Under the pieces are notes generated by a model. The model made no database searches and was not told where the DNA came from. It saw nothing but the letters and a program-made list of their open reading frames with translations. A DNA stretch of 64,000 bases from Stenogyne calaminthoides (taxonomy: Eukaryota; Streptophyta; Magnoliopsida; Lamiales; Lamiaceae): the NCBI GenBank assembly GCA_037126765.1, contig JBBCBC010000001.1, positions 27,636,804 through 27,700,803 on the forward strand, written 5' to 3'. Position numbers and translations under genes: made by a program. Below are positions 1-10,645 of this stretch, piece after piece; positions within the stretch are counted from its first letter, which is position 1; each line of letters opens with the position of its first letter.

Positions 1-937
1 CATTGTAAGGTTATGGGAAATTTGTAAGCAACTCAAGAGCTCAAACTTATTATTGCAAGTTGAAGCACTCGAAAACCCAAGAATTTCCCAAGTGCTTTAA
101 ATCGAAGAGAGCTCATTCCACTAAGCCTAGCTTGATAAGATATATCCAAAGCTTAGTCGAGATATCCTAGCCTTTGCATTGGTCTTTATTGTAAAGGATA
201 TCTCATTCTAGTTGGAAACCAACCAAGAAACCCCAAACCCTTTGTAAGGTAGTTTGAGTGTGATTGTTGGTGAGATTGGAGTTGTAAAGAGTTAGTAAAC
301 TACATTGAGGTAGTCAGAAAGCTCAAGAGAAGAAGTGAGTAATCTATCTTGGATAGACAGAAAGCTTGTGTGAGTTTTGAGTTAGTAAACTACAAAGGTA
401 GTCAGAAAGCTCAAAATTAGAAAGGTTAGTAAACTCAGAGGTAGTCAGAAAGCCTTAGGAAGTGATTAGTGAATTTCTCTAAAGAGATCAGGGAGAGTGG
501 ACGTAGGAGCTTAAGTCTCTGAACCACTATAATTTGCTGTGTTCTTTGCTTTCTGTTTTGCTTGATTTATCTGTTGCATTACCGTGTTTTGAAAGCATAT
601 TTTCACTGATATTTCAGTTGGAATCAATCCACTGAAAGTTGCATATAAATGAATCACAGCCTAATCATTATTCCATTAAAGGAAGGTTTTTCGGCAAAAA
701 GCTTGAAAACGAGTATAAACTAAGGGGCCAACCATTCCGCACATCCCGAGTAGCTAGAGCACGATAGTTACCAAAGGGTTCGAACTTACTCTTACGAGGG
801 TTCAATAAGTTAGTTATCGATCCAAACGAACTGAGATCTCTGAAAACTTCGATTCACGGACTCGCTTGGGATTATGAAATGAAGCTCGGAGAATTATCGA
901 TGAACTTTGACTCAGGCGGGAATTGCTTCTCGGGACG
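1..937 (+). mobile_element. LTR fragment, Sirevirus-like, inverted relative to element A
   Basis: This stretch is related to the reverse complement of about 13396-14323 in the 5' LTR of element A, so it is a plus-oriented LTR cut by the window start. Shared landmarks are the repeated GAGTTAGTAA units, the AGTGG...CCACT hairpin at 496-528, and the block ending CTTTGACTCAGG near 915. By eye it is clearly diverged from A, so it is a related subfamily and not A's own LTR. No internal region belonging to it lies in the window. It meets the oppositely oriented LTR of A near 937. Confidence 0.8.
496..528 (+). other. Conserved LTR stem-loop (copy 1)
   Basis: AGTGG at 496-500 pairs with CCACT at 524-528, and an inner GGAG faces CTCT. 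ATAA follows at once. The same structure recurs in the LTRs of A, B, F and G. Confidence 0.6.
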
Positions 938-1429
938 GGGGAATACACGTGGGGGAATAAAACGATTTTAAAAACTTTTCTTTCACCGAGGTCGATGGGT
1001 CGTTATCCCGATGATTTTGCCCGACCCGCACGGATTGCCCCGAATCAAAGTTTCATCGAGATAATGATCCCGAAATACTGCTTTTTAAAACTCTTCCGAC
1101 AAGCCTAACCGAGCCCGAGTTTATCAGAGATCCCGAGGTGCTTGGATCGATAATATCTTATCAACCCTCGCAGAGAAAGGTTCAGCTTTGGTAACTATCT
1201 CTTTTAAATACTCAAGCGAATTAATGGAATGGTTGGCCTAAGTTTATACTGCTTTTAGCTTTTGCTAAAAAATCTTCCCTTAAATAAAACTGTGATTAAG
1301 GTTGTGATTAATTTGATGCAAGTTCAATGGATTGGTTCCAATCAATATCGATGAACAATGCTTTTCAAAGAAAAACATGCAATGTATAATAATGCAAAGA
1401 TGTAAAAGGAAAACAACACAAAGAATTAT

Positions 1430-1462
1430 AGTGGTTCGTAGACTCAAGCTCCTACGCCCACT
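1430..1462 (-). other. Conserved LTR stem-loop (copy 2)
   Basis: Outer arms are AGTGG and CCACT. An alternative inner pairing CGTAG/CTACG is possible in this copy. It lies in the 3' LTR of A. Confidence 0.55.
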
Positions 1463-1969
1463 CTCTCGATCTTCGAGAAAATCCTTAACCACTTCCTAAA
1501 GCTTTCTCGCTAACTCACCGTAGCTTCTCACTTTTCTACCTTGAGTTTTCTCGCCGACTCACCGCAGCCTTACTAACTCAAACACACACAAGTGTTCGTA
1601 CTACCACAAGTAGCTTACTAACTTCTTCTCTAGAGTTTTCTCGCTAACTCACCAGAGCTTACTAACTCTTTACAACTCCAACTCACCAACAAAACACACA
1701 CAAACTACCTTAACAAAGGGTTTGGGTTTTGGGTTGGTTTCAACTAGATGAGATACCCTTTACAATAAGAACTAATGCAAAGGCTAGGATATCTCTTCTA
1801 AGCTTTGATATATCTATCACTCTAGGCTTAGAATAGTGAGCTCTCTCCAATGTGAAACACTTGGGAAATTCTAGGTTTTTCGAAAGTGCTTCAATTTGCA
1901 ATAATACTAATGAGCTCTTGAGTTGCTTTTGAAATTTCCCCGTAACCTCTCAATGTAAAGGGTCACTAG

Positions 1970-1977
1970 TATTTATA
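1970..1977 (-). promoter_or_regulatory. TATA box of element A 3' LTR
   Basis: TATTTATA on the plus strand reads TATAAATA in element orientation and is at the equivalent place to 14337-14344 in the 5' LTR. Confidence 0.5.
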
Positions 1978-2439
1978 GCAACTTCACCAAGGTCACTCTT
2001 TTGAAAACTATCACGGGAGGAGATGGCTTCATGAGTTTCCTCTTATGGTGTTTGATGAATGGCTATATTTAGGGTTTGAATACTCCCTTGCATGTTTTAG
2101 GAAATATGCAAATCATGTAGCCAATCACCAATTTTTGCACCGAACTTAGTACTACCGACATGATTCAGGGTCCCGCCGCTTTCAAAGGTCGTCGAAAAGT
2201 GCTGTTTGTCTTCCTCCGATTGGTTCTTGTCTTCATGAATGTAGACAAACAAAACGGCTCGTTTTGGTCAATCTCTCCGAATGAGATAACCTTAAACAAC
2301 ACTTAGACTTAGTTCCTTTTATGCTGCGTATGAATGTTTTGGGCAATATCTACTTTTACGAATATTTTGCGTTTTCTCCGGTTTGTAGTCTTGAGATAGA
2401 TATTATTGATTGCCTCACGAACATTGAGGAGTTATCTTG

Positions 2440-2690
2440 AGTTTTCGATATCTTCTTGAGTCTTGATAACTATTGGGTCTTGATATCTTACGAGTCTTGA
2501 TGTTTTTCGATGACATCTTGAGTCTTGATGTCTTGATGACATCTTGAGTCTTGATGTCTTCGATGACATCTTGAGTCTTGATGACCGATGACATCTTGAG
2601 TCTTGATGTTTTCGATTACTTCTTGAGTCTTGATGTCTTGATTACTTCTTGAGTCTTGATGTCTTGATTACTTATTGAGTCTTGATATCT
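2440..2690. repeat. Tandem subrepeats in A 3' LTR
   Basis: Short imperfect units built on GACATCTTGAGTCTTGATGT repeat about eight times, in the U3 part of the LTR. The equivalent array in the 5' LTR is at 14820-15065. Confidence 0.75.
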
Positions 2691-2850
2691 AACTTTGATC
2701 TATATATGTCGACTATACATAGTGCGAGATAACTACGAACAATCTATCTTTGAAACCCCGATTTCGATCTATCAAGATTATCCTGAACATGTCATACTCA
2801 GGGTTTTTGGGATCTAATCAAAACTTCTTTATTAAATTCATCTCCCAACA

Positions 2851-2865
2851 ATTTCCCCCTTTTTG
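2851..2865 (-). other. Polypurine tract of element A
   Basis: In element orientation the sequence is CAAAAAGGGGGAAAT directly before the LTR start TGTTGGGA. A purine run abutting the 3' LTR is the plus-strand primer of reverse transcription. Elements B and F carry nearly the same tract. Confidence 0.85.
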
Positions 2866-3112
2866 ATGATGCCTAAACCATCTTGTTACATTTAAGAAAA
2901 CCTAACATATCCTCAGGTTTCAGTTTATCTATTACAATCCAACATGGTAATTCTCCCAACAATTTCAAAACATAAGGCATATCAAACATAAAAGACATGT
3001 AAAAAGATAATGAGATATTATCTTTGAGCATAAAGATAAAATTTTCATTGATGTAAGATAAGAGTTACAGATTACAATGAAAATCAAAAACAAAAACAGA
3101 AGAACGAAGTCT

Positions 3113-3418
3113 TTAGTCTTCTTCCACTTCATCCTCTGGCACTTCCAGGTTGAATATCCCGTAGTATCTCTTCTTCAGTTCATCTATTGCCTTGATGATT
3201 TCAGGGTTGTTTCCTGTTAGGCCTAGCTGGATGGCATATTGGGCTATTTCCTGAGAAATGGCTGTTTCATTCACATAGCCATTCTCAAATCTAGGAGCTG
3301 GGTAAGTGTATGGACCAGGGGCTACTATCTGAGTATTTCCTTCATCTGCCAAGTTGAGCCAACTTTGCAGGTACTTAGGATAGAATGTCAGTAAGTATTC
3401 AATGAAGGCTTCATTCAT
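3113..3418 (-). pseudogene. Element A third ORF, C-terminal segment
   Basis: An acidic 101-codon reading segment starts MNEAFIEYLLTFYPKYLQSW and ends EVPEDEVEED before a stop. It is the last coding piece before the PPT; 2866-3112 between them is 3' untranslated sequence with nothing recognisable. Its position and its aromatic, helix-like start resemble the last part of the third ORF of element B (region around 57880-58208), though similarity is weak by eye. It is separated from the preceding segment by stop codons at 3419-3439. I recognise no domain and no signal peptide or membrane segment. Confidence 0.5.
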
Positions 3419-3439
3419 ATCCGAGTTGTTCCCCCTCCA

Positions 3440-4081
3440 TTATCTCAGAATCTCATAATAGAACCAGAAGGTTCTCTTGATCTCCTCCCATGCATCATTG
3501 AACTGAATAGGCATCCACTTGTCAATGTGCGGCCATTTCTGAGTTTTTTCTGTACCCCTCCTTTTGCTCAAAAACTTTTTAAAACCACTTCTTCTTTTCT
3601 GCTCTTCTTCTTTCTTTTTCCTGATCAAAGGAACACCTAACACAGAAGCAACAGTCTTCTTCTCTTTTTCAATTTGAAGGGTTTTCAGAGTTTTCTTGGT
3701 ATTGAAGACTTCTTTCTGAATTTCAGTTTCTTTTTTTTCAGCTTCTTCCTCAGATTCTTCAAAATCAATTATCAATTTCCTCTGAGTAGGCTTAGAAGCT
3801 TTAGCTCTTTTCTTCCTTTCTTGTTTCACAAATGCCACAACCTTTCTCTTTTCAGGTCTGACTTGTTCTTCACCGGCTTGGCTTGTCTCAATCATCCTTC
3901 TATCACTCAGTTTCTCAGAAATTACTTCCTGAACAGTTTGCTCATTTGTCTGAGTGAAGGTAGGTTTCTCAGCTTCTTTGAATTTTAGTTTCTCAGTGGC
4001 TTCAATTTCTCTTAAGGCATCAGCAATTTTCTTTCTTTCAGCTTCTTTTTTAGCCTTTCTCTCCAAGGTTTGTGCCAACAA
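3440..4081 (-). pseudogene. Element A third ORF, charged coiled-coil-like segment
   Basis: A 213-codon stretch is extremely rich in Lys, Arg and Glu. It has long heptad-like runs (LERKAKKEAERKKIADAL), a basic patch (KFLSKRRG) and an aromatic end (WEEIKRTFWFYYEILR). It lies in the third-ORF region of A, downstream of a second coiled-coil-like segment. Element B has a comparable Lys/Glu-rich stretch at 57522-57790. Such composition fits an elongated or nucleic-acid-binding protein but assigns no function. Confidence 0.5.
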
Positions 4082-4086
4082 CTCAC

Positions 4087-4245
4087 TTCATTTGCCACCA
4101 GGTCTTTCCCCCTTTTTGGCACCATAACTTGGGAGTAGTTGAGTCAGTGGAGTATCCATATGGTATTGCTCTTTGCTTATACTTCGCACTTCCCCTGCCA
4201 ACTGATCATGCTCATCCTCTAGCCTTCTCATGTAATTCTTAGCCA
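4087..4245 (-). pseudogene. Element A third ORF, short connecting segment
   Basis: After a stop codon an ATG opens about 53 codons (MAKNYMRRLEDEHDQL...), ending near 4087. It fills the gap between the 4247-4990 and 3440-4081 segments. It is probably part of the same broken ORF. Confidence 0.35.
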
Positions 4246-4246
4246 T

Positions 4247-4990
4247 TTAGAACTCATCTGAAAGAGGTGCAAACTGATTTGAGAAGACATCATGCATCAT
4301 CTCTGTTATCTTGGTCATGAGCATAGAGCCCATTTCCTCAACAGCTGTTTTGATCATCAGATCATTCTTCTCAACCAGCTTGGCTTCAAGATAGTCAGTT
4401 CTTTCTTGATACATCTGCTTCATGTTGGCATTAAGCTCTGCATGTACTCCATCAATCTTTCCATCTAGTGTAGCCAATTTACTTGATAGAGTTGTTTGAA
4501 GCGTATCAGATGATGAACTCAGGTTCTCCATTTTCTGATTTTGAGCAGTCAGAGCTAACTCCATCTGAGTCATCTTGTCTGTGATAATGGTTTGCAGCAT
4601 GCTTGATGAAGAGCTTAGATTCTCAATCTTTTGAGATTGACCTGCCAGTATCTCTTCCATCCTTGGCTCTATCTTCTTTAATTCATCCAGGATTGGTGTG
4701 AAATCAACCACTGGAGTTTGTGCAACATTTTCCAACTGAGCTGGGTGCTCCAACTGAGCCTTAGTCTGCATATCATAAACATCAGATTTAAAGCTAGGTA
4801 CTTCAGTAACTTCGGCATAATGTATAACAGTGCCAAAAGGTACCTGAAGAGTGCTAACTTCAGTCTGAGGTTGTCTAATATCAGTCCGCTCAATGTCAGC
4901 TTCTGTCTCCATCTCTTTCTGAGGTTCTTTTCCTGTCATATTGTTTTTCAGCATTATCTTGTTTGTCACCCTCTTTATCTTGATCCTCAT
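4247..4990 (-). pseudogene. Element A third ORF, coiled-coil segment
   Basis: This segment overlaps the end of 4896-6647 in another frame; a frameshift near 4935 joins them. It contains two repeats of a Lys-Glu-Asn-Leu-Ser-Ser-Ser pattern (KIENLSSSSSMLQT and KMENLSSSSDTLQT) followed by long amphipathic helix-like sequence (MKQMYQERTDYLEAKLVEKN). The corresponding part of element B (56878-57525) is also Glu/Lys-rich coiled-coil-like sequence of similar length. No transmembrane segment is visible, so an envelope role is not supported by the sequence itself. Confidence 0.55.
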
Positions 4991-6647
4991 CTCCTTCTGG
5001 ATTCATAGAACTGGAGGCATCAATATCAACTTTCCTTTTCTCAACCACCTTTCTCTTTACTAGCTCATCAAAGTCAGCAATTTTTATTCTGAGCTTGGTC
5101 TTCCTGAACCCAGAGAACTCTGTCAAAACAGCAGTCTCAGCATTCCACCAATCTTCTCCTCTGAAGGAGGCTATATTCAGCATCTCCGGAAGAGTCTGAT
5201 TCAGGATGTAGACCGTGGTTCTGAGTCTGAAGAAGAGATCCTGGAGGTCAGGATATGCATTAAGCTCAGGGTATCTGTCAAGGATGAACTTTTCCCCCTT
5301 GCTTCGCCACTCAGTTTCTTCTGCCTCTCCCTTCTTCAACTTTGGGCATTCAGGGATAGTAGGATCGGATTGTATGAGTTCTGGTGCTGATGGATCAAGA
5401 AATGGTTCATTTAGAAGCGCATCCAAGTTCAGCAATTCCTGAGGTTCAGACTGATCTGAAGTCTGAACAGGTCTCTCTTCAGTAGGAATCTGAGGTCCCT
5501 TGAAGATTTCCTGAGAAATTTTATCTGAGCTCAGAGAAGTTTCGAGTACCTCAGAGAAAACCTGTTCCTCAGTTTCTTGCTCTTGCACATTTGTCACAAC
5601 CTGAGCAAAAACCTGAAGTGGAGATTTCAACCTTTGTTGGCCTTCAGGTTGAGTTTCTTCAGTTTCACTGACCTCCTCCTCAGTAATAGATTGAATCCTT
5701 TTGAGCTTCTGAGGAGCCAGTGTTTTCTTCTTCAGTTTCTCTCCTTTCTCTCTTTTAACTTGCATCAGGGCTTTCCCCCTAGCTTGTCTGGCTTCTTCAG
5801 CAGTTTCTTCTTCAGCAGTCTCCTTCTGAGACTCAGAATTTTTCTCTTTCTTTCCTCTCAAAGTCTTCTTTGTTGGTGGTTTGAACATGATTTTTGACTT
5901 TGGAAAGGAAGTGGAATTGGCAAAGATGTCCTCCTCTTCTCTGCACATTTCTAAGATAAATGCAATCTTGGTTGCATGTAGAATCTTTCCTTTGACAACT
6001 ACAGAGCCATTCACCTTCTGAATTTGTTTGGCTTGATCACTCACCACCTTGATCAAATAGTGCAGCCAGTTGAATGCCTTGGAAGGTGAATCTTCAATCG
6101 CCGCCATTAGCCTTAACTTAGGCGTGCTTATATGTTCGAAGCTACCAGATCTACTCATGATGCATTTGCTTACAATATCCAACAATACTCGATATTTAGG
6201 CTTCAAATGCCTCTTATTCAGAGTAGCTTCAAATTTTACTGGATGCTCAGTAATTTTATCCAAATATTCTTGTTCCCTACCCATCATGTATATCGTAGGG
6301 TCTTCGCCTCTATCACTTAACTCATATATGGCATTTAGATTCTTAGGAATAATATATAATTCCCTAACAAAATCCACATATTTCGAACCATGCTCCAAAT
6401 GTGAGACTGTAATCTGAGATTCTATGCAATTCTCATCATCTAACTGCATATTAGAGATAAACTCAATTACCTCTTTCTCATATTCGGCCTCTGGTTGATT
6501 CGCGACCAGGCATGTAAGCTTTTCCAAACGAATCATATGCAATGCCTCCTCCTCGTGAGTTGCATTGGATGAGCTTTCTAGGGAAACGACATATTCGTAC
6601 CAAGGTTTATTGGAAATGGCGAGTTTGTCGTATATAGAAAATGTCAT
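4896..6647 (-). pseudogene. Element A third ORF, N-terminal part
   Basis: This is the longest open stretch in A. The reading frame is open from 6773; I choose the ATG at 6647 (MTFSIYDKLAI) because it follows a pyrimidine-rich leader and matches the start context in B. The first 280 residues are globular and helix-rich; a Ser/Glu/Gln-rich, acidic low-complexity region follows. Residues about 150-245 (KPKYRVLLDIVSKCI, then KGKILHATKIAFILE) resemble the B third ORF around 31380-31580 (LLFDIVQKVIVG, then VVLSVGVI). Known Sireviruses carry such an ORF in the envelope position, but I see no signal peptide or membrane anchor. Function is unknown; the frame breaks at its 3' end. Confidence 0.6.
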
Positions 6648-7267
6648 TTTTGGAGAATTTCTGGTGAAGGGTTTTGAGATAGGTGAAAATTTCTGAGCAA
6701 TCGAGAGTTTCGAAGCAGAGTGTTTGTGAAGATGAAGGCTTTTAGGAATAGGGCTTTGAAGAAAAAAATTCAATGGATATAGGATTTTGATTTATGGAAA
6801 ATCGCGTAGATGAAGAAATCGACGGTTGAGATTAAAAACCGACTAAATCGGGGAAATGAAAGGACAATTTCGCAAATACTAAGCCTCCAATTTATCCCTA
6901 TTGGTGATTAATGAACAGTGCATCTAATTACTGTTCCTGCATACCATTGACTTTCCTCGTGTATTTCAAAGGTCCCGCCCCAAATATTCCTTCAGGTGTT
7001 TTGTCATTTATTGCCAATGATTACTGAGATTCAGTTAGACAATAAATGTGTTGCATGAGTCAATACTTCTTCAGACTAATTTTCTCCATTAGTCTTACTG
7101 AGTTTTGACCTTGATAAAATGTCAATATAATACTGAGTACTGATCTTCAGGATAACTGAGTTTCCCAAGACTCAGTGTTCAGTACTTTCAATTTTATCCT
7201 GAGTTTTTTCAGTAAAAACCTGAGAAAACTTCATGCATCTGAAAACCTTCAATTTTTTAGATTTACT
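6648..7267 (-). promoter_or_regulatory. Leader between pol and third ORF of A, promoter-like
   Basis: This 620-bp non-coding stretch separates the pol stop (7268-7270) from the third ORF. In element orientation it holds an AT-rich part, a block reading CTCAACCGTCGATTTC, and a pyrimidine-rich, adenine-ending run with TTCACAAACACTC just before the ATG. B has the same order (an ACCATCGATCTAGATTAA block, then TTCACAAACACTC) before its third ORF. This looks like a plant promoter and 5' untranslated leader; no transcription start can be read from sequence alone. Confidence 0.4.
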
Positions 7268-7761
7268 TTATTCACCTGGATCCAACATACCTAATTCAAT
7301 CGATAGTTCTAAATCTTGATTCACCAAAGGTTTAGTCAAGATATCGGCTCTCTACTTTATCGATATGAATTTTCTCCATTCGATGTCTTTCTTCTCAACA
7401 TGATCTCGATGAAGTGATGTCTGATATCAACATGCTTACATCTGGTGTGCAATACAGGATTTTGTGAAATAGCAATTGCACTATTATTATCACAAAATAT
7501 AGGTACTTCATTGGCTATAATCTTATAATCCCTCAATTGTTGTCTGAGCCAAAGAATGCATGCACAACAACTTTCGTGCGACCATGTATTCACTTGATGG
7601 TATTGGTTTACTCTTGAGGTTTGTTTCTTTGAAAACCATGATATCGGTTTACTTCCAAGAAATTGACAAGTTCTGTGGTAGACTTCTGTCAATTCTACAT
7701 CCTCCATAATCGACATCCCGAATAACCCGGTTAATTCAAGGTTATCATCACCGGATACCAT
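7268..7761 (-). pseudogene. Element A pol: RNase H and C-terminus
   Basis: The reading segment has the RNase H landmarks TCQFLGSKPISWFSKKQTS and PIFCDNNSAIAISQNPVLH, then a histidine-rich stretch (RCKHVDIRHHFIE). In another frame pol ends LDPGE at 7268. The family RNase H degrades the RNA strand of the RNA-DNA hybrid. Frames switch at least twice, and the catalytic aspartate region upstream is scrambled (GLFGMSIMEDVELTEVYH where B has YSDSDYGGCRIDRKSTSG), so this copy is inactive. Confidence 0.75.
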
Positions 7762-8285
7762 AATTCTCTATTCACGATTGCCTTTAAGATATTTGAGAAT
7801 CTTTTTGGCGGCCTCCATGTGACTAAATTTAGGATTAGCTTGGTATCTTACACATATCCCAACAAAGAAATGTTATATCGGGCCTACTTGTCGTGAGATA
7901 TAGCGATGATCCAATGATCCTCTATAATCGGTGTGATTTCTTGATTTGCCTTCGAGATCGGGATCCATCTTGTAGTTAGTATTCATAGGAATTCTAACGC
8001 ATTGCAATCATGTACACCATACTTTGCAATCGGATCTCGGTGTATTTTGCTTGATTGATGAAAATTCCTTCCTTAGTTTGTTTCACCGAAGTCCAAGAAA
8101 GAAATTCATCTCCTCATCATTGACATCTCAAACTTTCCTTTCATCGGGGTGAAAACTTTTCACACGGTGATGATTTGGAGATCCAAATATGATGTCATCT
8201 ACATAAATCTGAACAAGTAAGATGTCTTTCCCATCTTCTATCCCGAATGAAGGTCCTATCAACAGTTCCTTTGATAAAACCATGG
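7762..8285 (-). pseudogene. Element A pol: decayed second half of RT
   Basis: No long open frame survives, but Tyr-Val-Asp-Asp, the RT catalytic motif, is readable at 8194-8205 in the context QIYVDDIIFGSPN. Between about 7760 and 8207 I find no CTG or CAG at all, so the loss of frame coincides with a CNG-depleted block and may be a consensus error. Confidence 0.65.
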
Positions 8286-8681
8286 TCAATAAAAATGGCG
8301 AGAAAGGGTATCATACCATGCTCGGGGTGCTTGCTTAAGACCATACAAGGCTTTCTGAGCACAGAAAACTTGGTCATTCTGTCTGAAACCAGGAGGTTGT
8401 TCCACATAAACCTCTTCCTTAAGCACACCATTCAGAAATGCACTTTTCACATCCATCTGATAAACTATGAATTTCATGTGGGCAGCATATGTAAGAAACA
8501 ATCTGATGGCTTCTAGTCTTTCAACAGGTGCAAAGGTTTCATCATAATCCAAGCCTTCTTCTTGGGAATAACCTTGTGCAACTAGCCTTGCCTTGTTTCT
8601 CACAATGTTGTTGTTTTCATCTCTCTTATTCTTGAACACCCACTTAGTTCCAATCACATTGTGCCTCTTAGGTCTATCCAC
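8286..8681 (-). pseudogene. Element A pol: RT, first half
   Basis: A clean 131-codon segment with the copia RT core: VIGTKWVFKNKRDENNN, RLVAQGYSQEEGLDYDETFA, then YQMDVKSAFLNG and YGLKQAPRAWYD. It is colinear with 28688-29090 of element B and close to it. It continues in other frames through the YVDD box to RNase H. Confidence 0.85.
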
Positions 8682-8687
8682 TAGCTC

Positions 8688-9425
8688 TCAAACTTCATTC
8701 CTTGAGAACTGATTCAGCTCTTCTTGCATAGCAGTAATCCAAAATGAATCTTGTAGAGCTTCTTCAATCTCAATAGGTTCTTTTTCAGATAGGAAGCAGC
8801 AGAACAAAGCACTTTCTCCATGGAACCTTCTTATTTTGACACCATCTGATAGATCACCCACAATCTGACTTGTAGGATGACTATCCAACCATTTTCTCCT
8901 GGATGTCCCCCCTTCAGTAGTATCCTCAACATCAGAAATGTTAGGTTCATGTAGTTCATTGAATTCAGGAACAATGTAAAGGAGAAAGAGAATCATCTTC
9001 CTCGGGGAAATTCCATTCGAAACATTGTCGAGACATTTGTTCCCCATTGGTTGATAGATTCGAGTTTGCCTCACCGTGACCACATCTTCATCGGCATTAC
9101 ATACACGAGTGCAATCGGTGTATGTTTAGATTGGTCGACTTCGGTTTGTTGGCTTTCCTTCGATGGAGAATTTCCATCCCGAGTCTCACCATCCTCGAGT
9201 TTTTCCATCCTCGAACTTCTTTATCTCGAGTCTCGATTCACTCCATTCATAGAAAGTGACCCGACTTCTTCTTTTTCGGAGTTCGAGGAGGATGTTTTAT
9301 CATTCTTTTTCGTGCTAAGTCTGGTGATTCTCTTGATCGTTCTCTGAGTCATGTTCCCTGTTTTCTTCCGAACACAAGTAGATTCATCAAAAACAACATG
9401 AGGTGTTTCTTCCACAATAAGAGTC
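8688..9425 (-). pseudogene. Element A pol: integrase-RT linker
   Basis: Two readable pieces, 8688-9083 (ending EIEEALQDSFWITAMQEEL, the conserved lead-in to copia RT) and 9221-9415 (starting MEETPHVVFDEST), flank a frame-broken middle. B has the same pieces at 28029-28684 (VEETPHVV; TIEEALQDASWILAMQEEL). Linkers in this position are poorly conserved. The middle, about 9000-9318, has no CTG or CAG. Confidence 0.65.
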
Positions 9426-9752
9426 CTACGGTTGTAAACTCGAAGGCTTTTTTGACTTGAAATATCCTAAGAATATCCCTTCATCGGCTTTGCTTTCAAA
9501 AGTTTTCAACCGATCTTTACCATTATTGTGTATGAAACACTTGCAACCAAACACACGAAAAGAAAAAAACAAGAGGCTTCCTTTCATTCCACAAATATAT
9601 GGAGTTTTTCCTTGGTTCTTGGTCAAGATGGATCCGTTACGAGAGTAGCATGCGGTGTTGATAACCCGAATTTCAAAATCTCTTAAGAATATCGGCTTTC
9701 GGCAATCATTGTCCTTGCAACTTTTTTTTCGTAGTCCTATTTCTTCTTTCAA
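9426..9752 (-). pseudogene. Element A pol: integrase C-terminal region
   Basis: It reads VFGCKCFIHNNGKDRLKTF and then SKADEGIFLGYF, the conserved segment at the end of copia integrases. The integrase joins the cDNA ends to target DNA. The catalytic centre between 9753 and 9793 and upstream is degraded. Confidence 0.65.
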
Positions 9753-9793
9753 AGAACACCATTCTTACATTGTGGGGTCCTTGCGGTGATGTT

Positions 9794-10645
9794 TCATGAG
9801 CTATTCCCATTTCTTTGCACAATAATCGATATGATATGATTGATAAACTTCGGTTCCTTTATCCGATCGATTTTGACCACACTCGATTCTTTTTTTAAGA
9901 TCTTGAGCCTTTTTAGTAGTTCGAGCGGGTTTGTTCGAGTCTCTTTCTTACTGAGTAAGAATATGACCCATGTGTATCTAGAGTAGTCATCAACTACCAC
10001 AAGTGTGTATTTTCTGCCATTAGTGCTCACAGGTGTTATTGGACCAAAGAGATCCATATGTAACAGTTGTAGTATTCTATCAGTAGAAACATCTACTTTG
10101 CTTTTAAAAGATGCTCTGATTTGTTTTCCTTTCTGACAAGCATCACATACATGATCTTTACTGAACACTTCATTGGGTAACCCCCTTACAAGTGCTAATC
10201 TTGCAAGTTTGTTCAGGGTTTTGAAGTTTAAGTGATTTATTCTTTTGTGCCACAACCAACTGGTATCAGTGGGACTTTTTGCAACCAAACATGTATCTTT
10301 AGGAGTTGAACTCCAATCAGCAAGATACACATTTCCTTTTCTAGTACCAGTCAGTAAAATTTTCTGTGTAGTATTGTCTTTTACATAACATAAGTTCTTT
10401 GAGAACTCAACACTGAATCCTTTGTCACGCGAATTGGTGATAGAAAGCAAGTTATGCTTTAGACCAGACACATATGAAACACCATGGATATGAACAGAGT
10501 CAAATTCAAGAGTTTCATATCCTTCAGTTTGTCCTTTGGAATTGTCTCCAAATGTGATTTGAGGGCCTTTTTGCTCAACATAGTCAGTCATTGGTTGCTT
10601 ATATCCTGTCATATGTCTTGAACATCCACCGTTGTCGGATACCAT
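9794..10645 (-). pseudogene. Element A pol: protease, pre-integrase and integrase core
   Basis: In order: a protease site CSRHMTG preceded by DNGG where the family has Asp-Ser-Gly; the flap region (GPQITFGDNSKG); the pre-integrase zinc-binding module (WLWHKRINHLNFKTLNKL, VCDACQKGKQ, giving an HHCC pattern); and the integrase start (LLHMDLFGPI, VVVDDYSRYTW) with its first catalytic aspartates. B 25118-25840 is colinear. The altered protease triad and the later frame loss make it non-functional, although the DNGG change lies at CNG sites and may be a base-call error. Confidence 0.8.

Larger units (their letters stand above)
938..2850 (-). repeat. Element A 3' LTR (truncated at outer end)
   Basis: It matches 13280-15229 along its length and ends CTCCCAACA at 2842-2850 next to the PPT. 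The outer end (TGTTGGTCCCGG in plus orientation) is missing; homology starts near GGGGGAATACACGTG. Many differences from the 5' LTR sit at CNG sites, such as TTTCACCGAGG here against TTTCACTGAGG. Confidence 0.88.

Noticed and set aside
2440..2690. CRISPR-like array of short repeats
   Set aside because: Units are imperfect, lack unique equal-length spacers, lie in a plant LTR and recur in the other LTR.
3674..3988. Plus-strand open frame, Phe/Ser-rich
   Set aside because: It is the antisense shadow of the Lys/Glu-rich third ORF of A.
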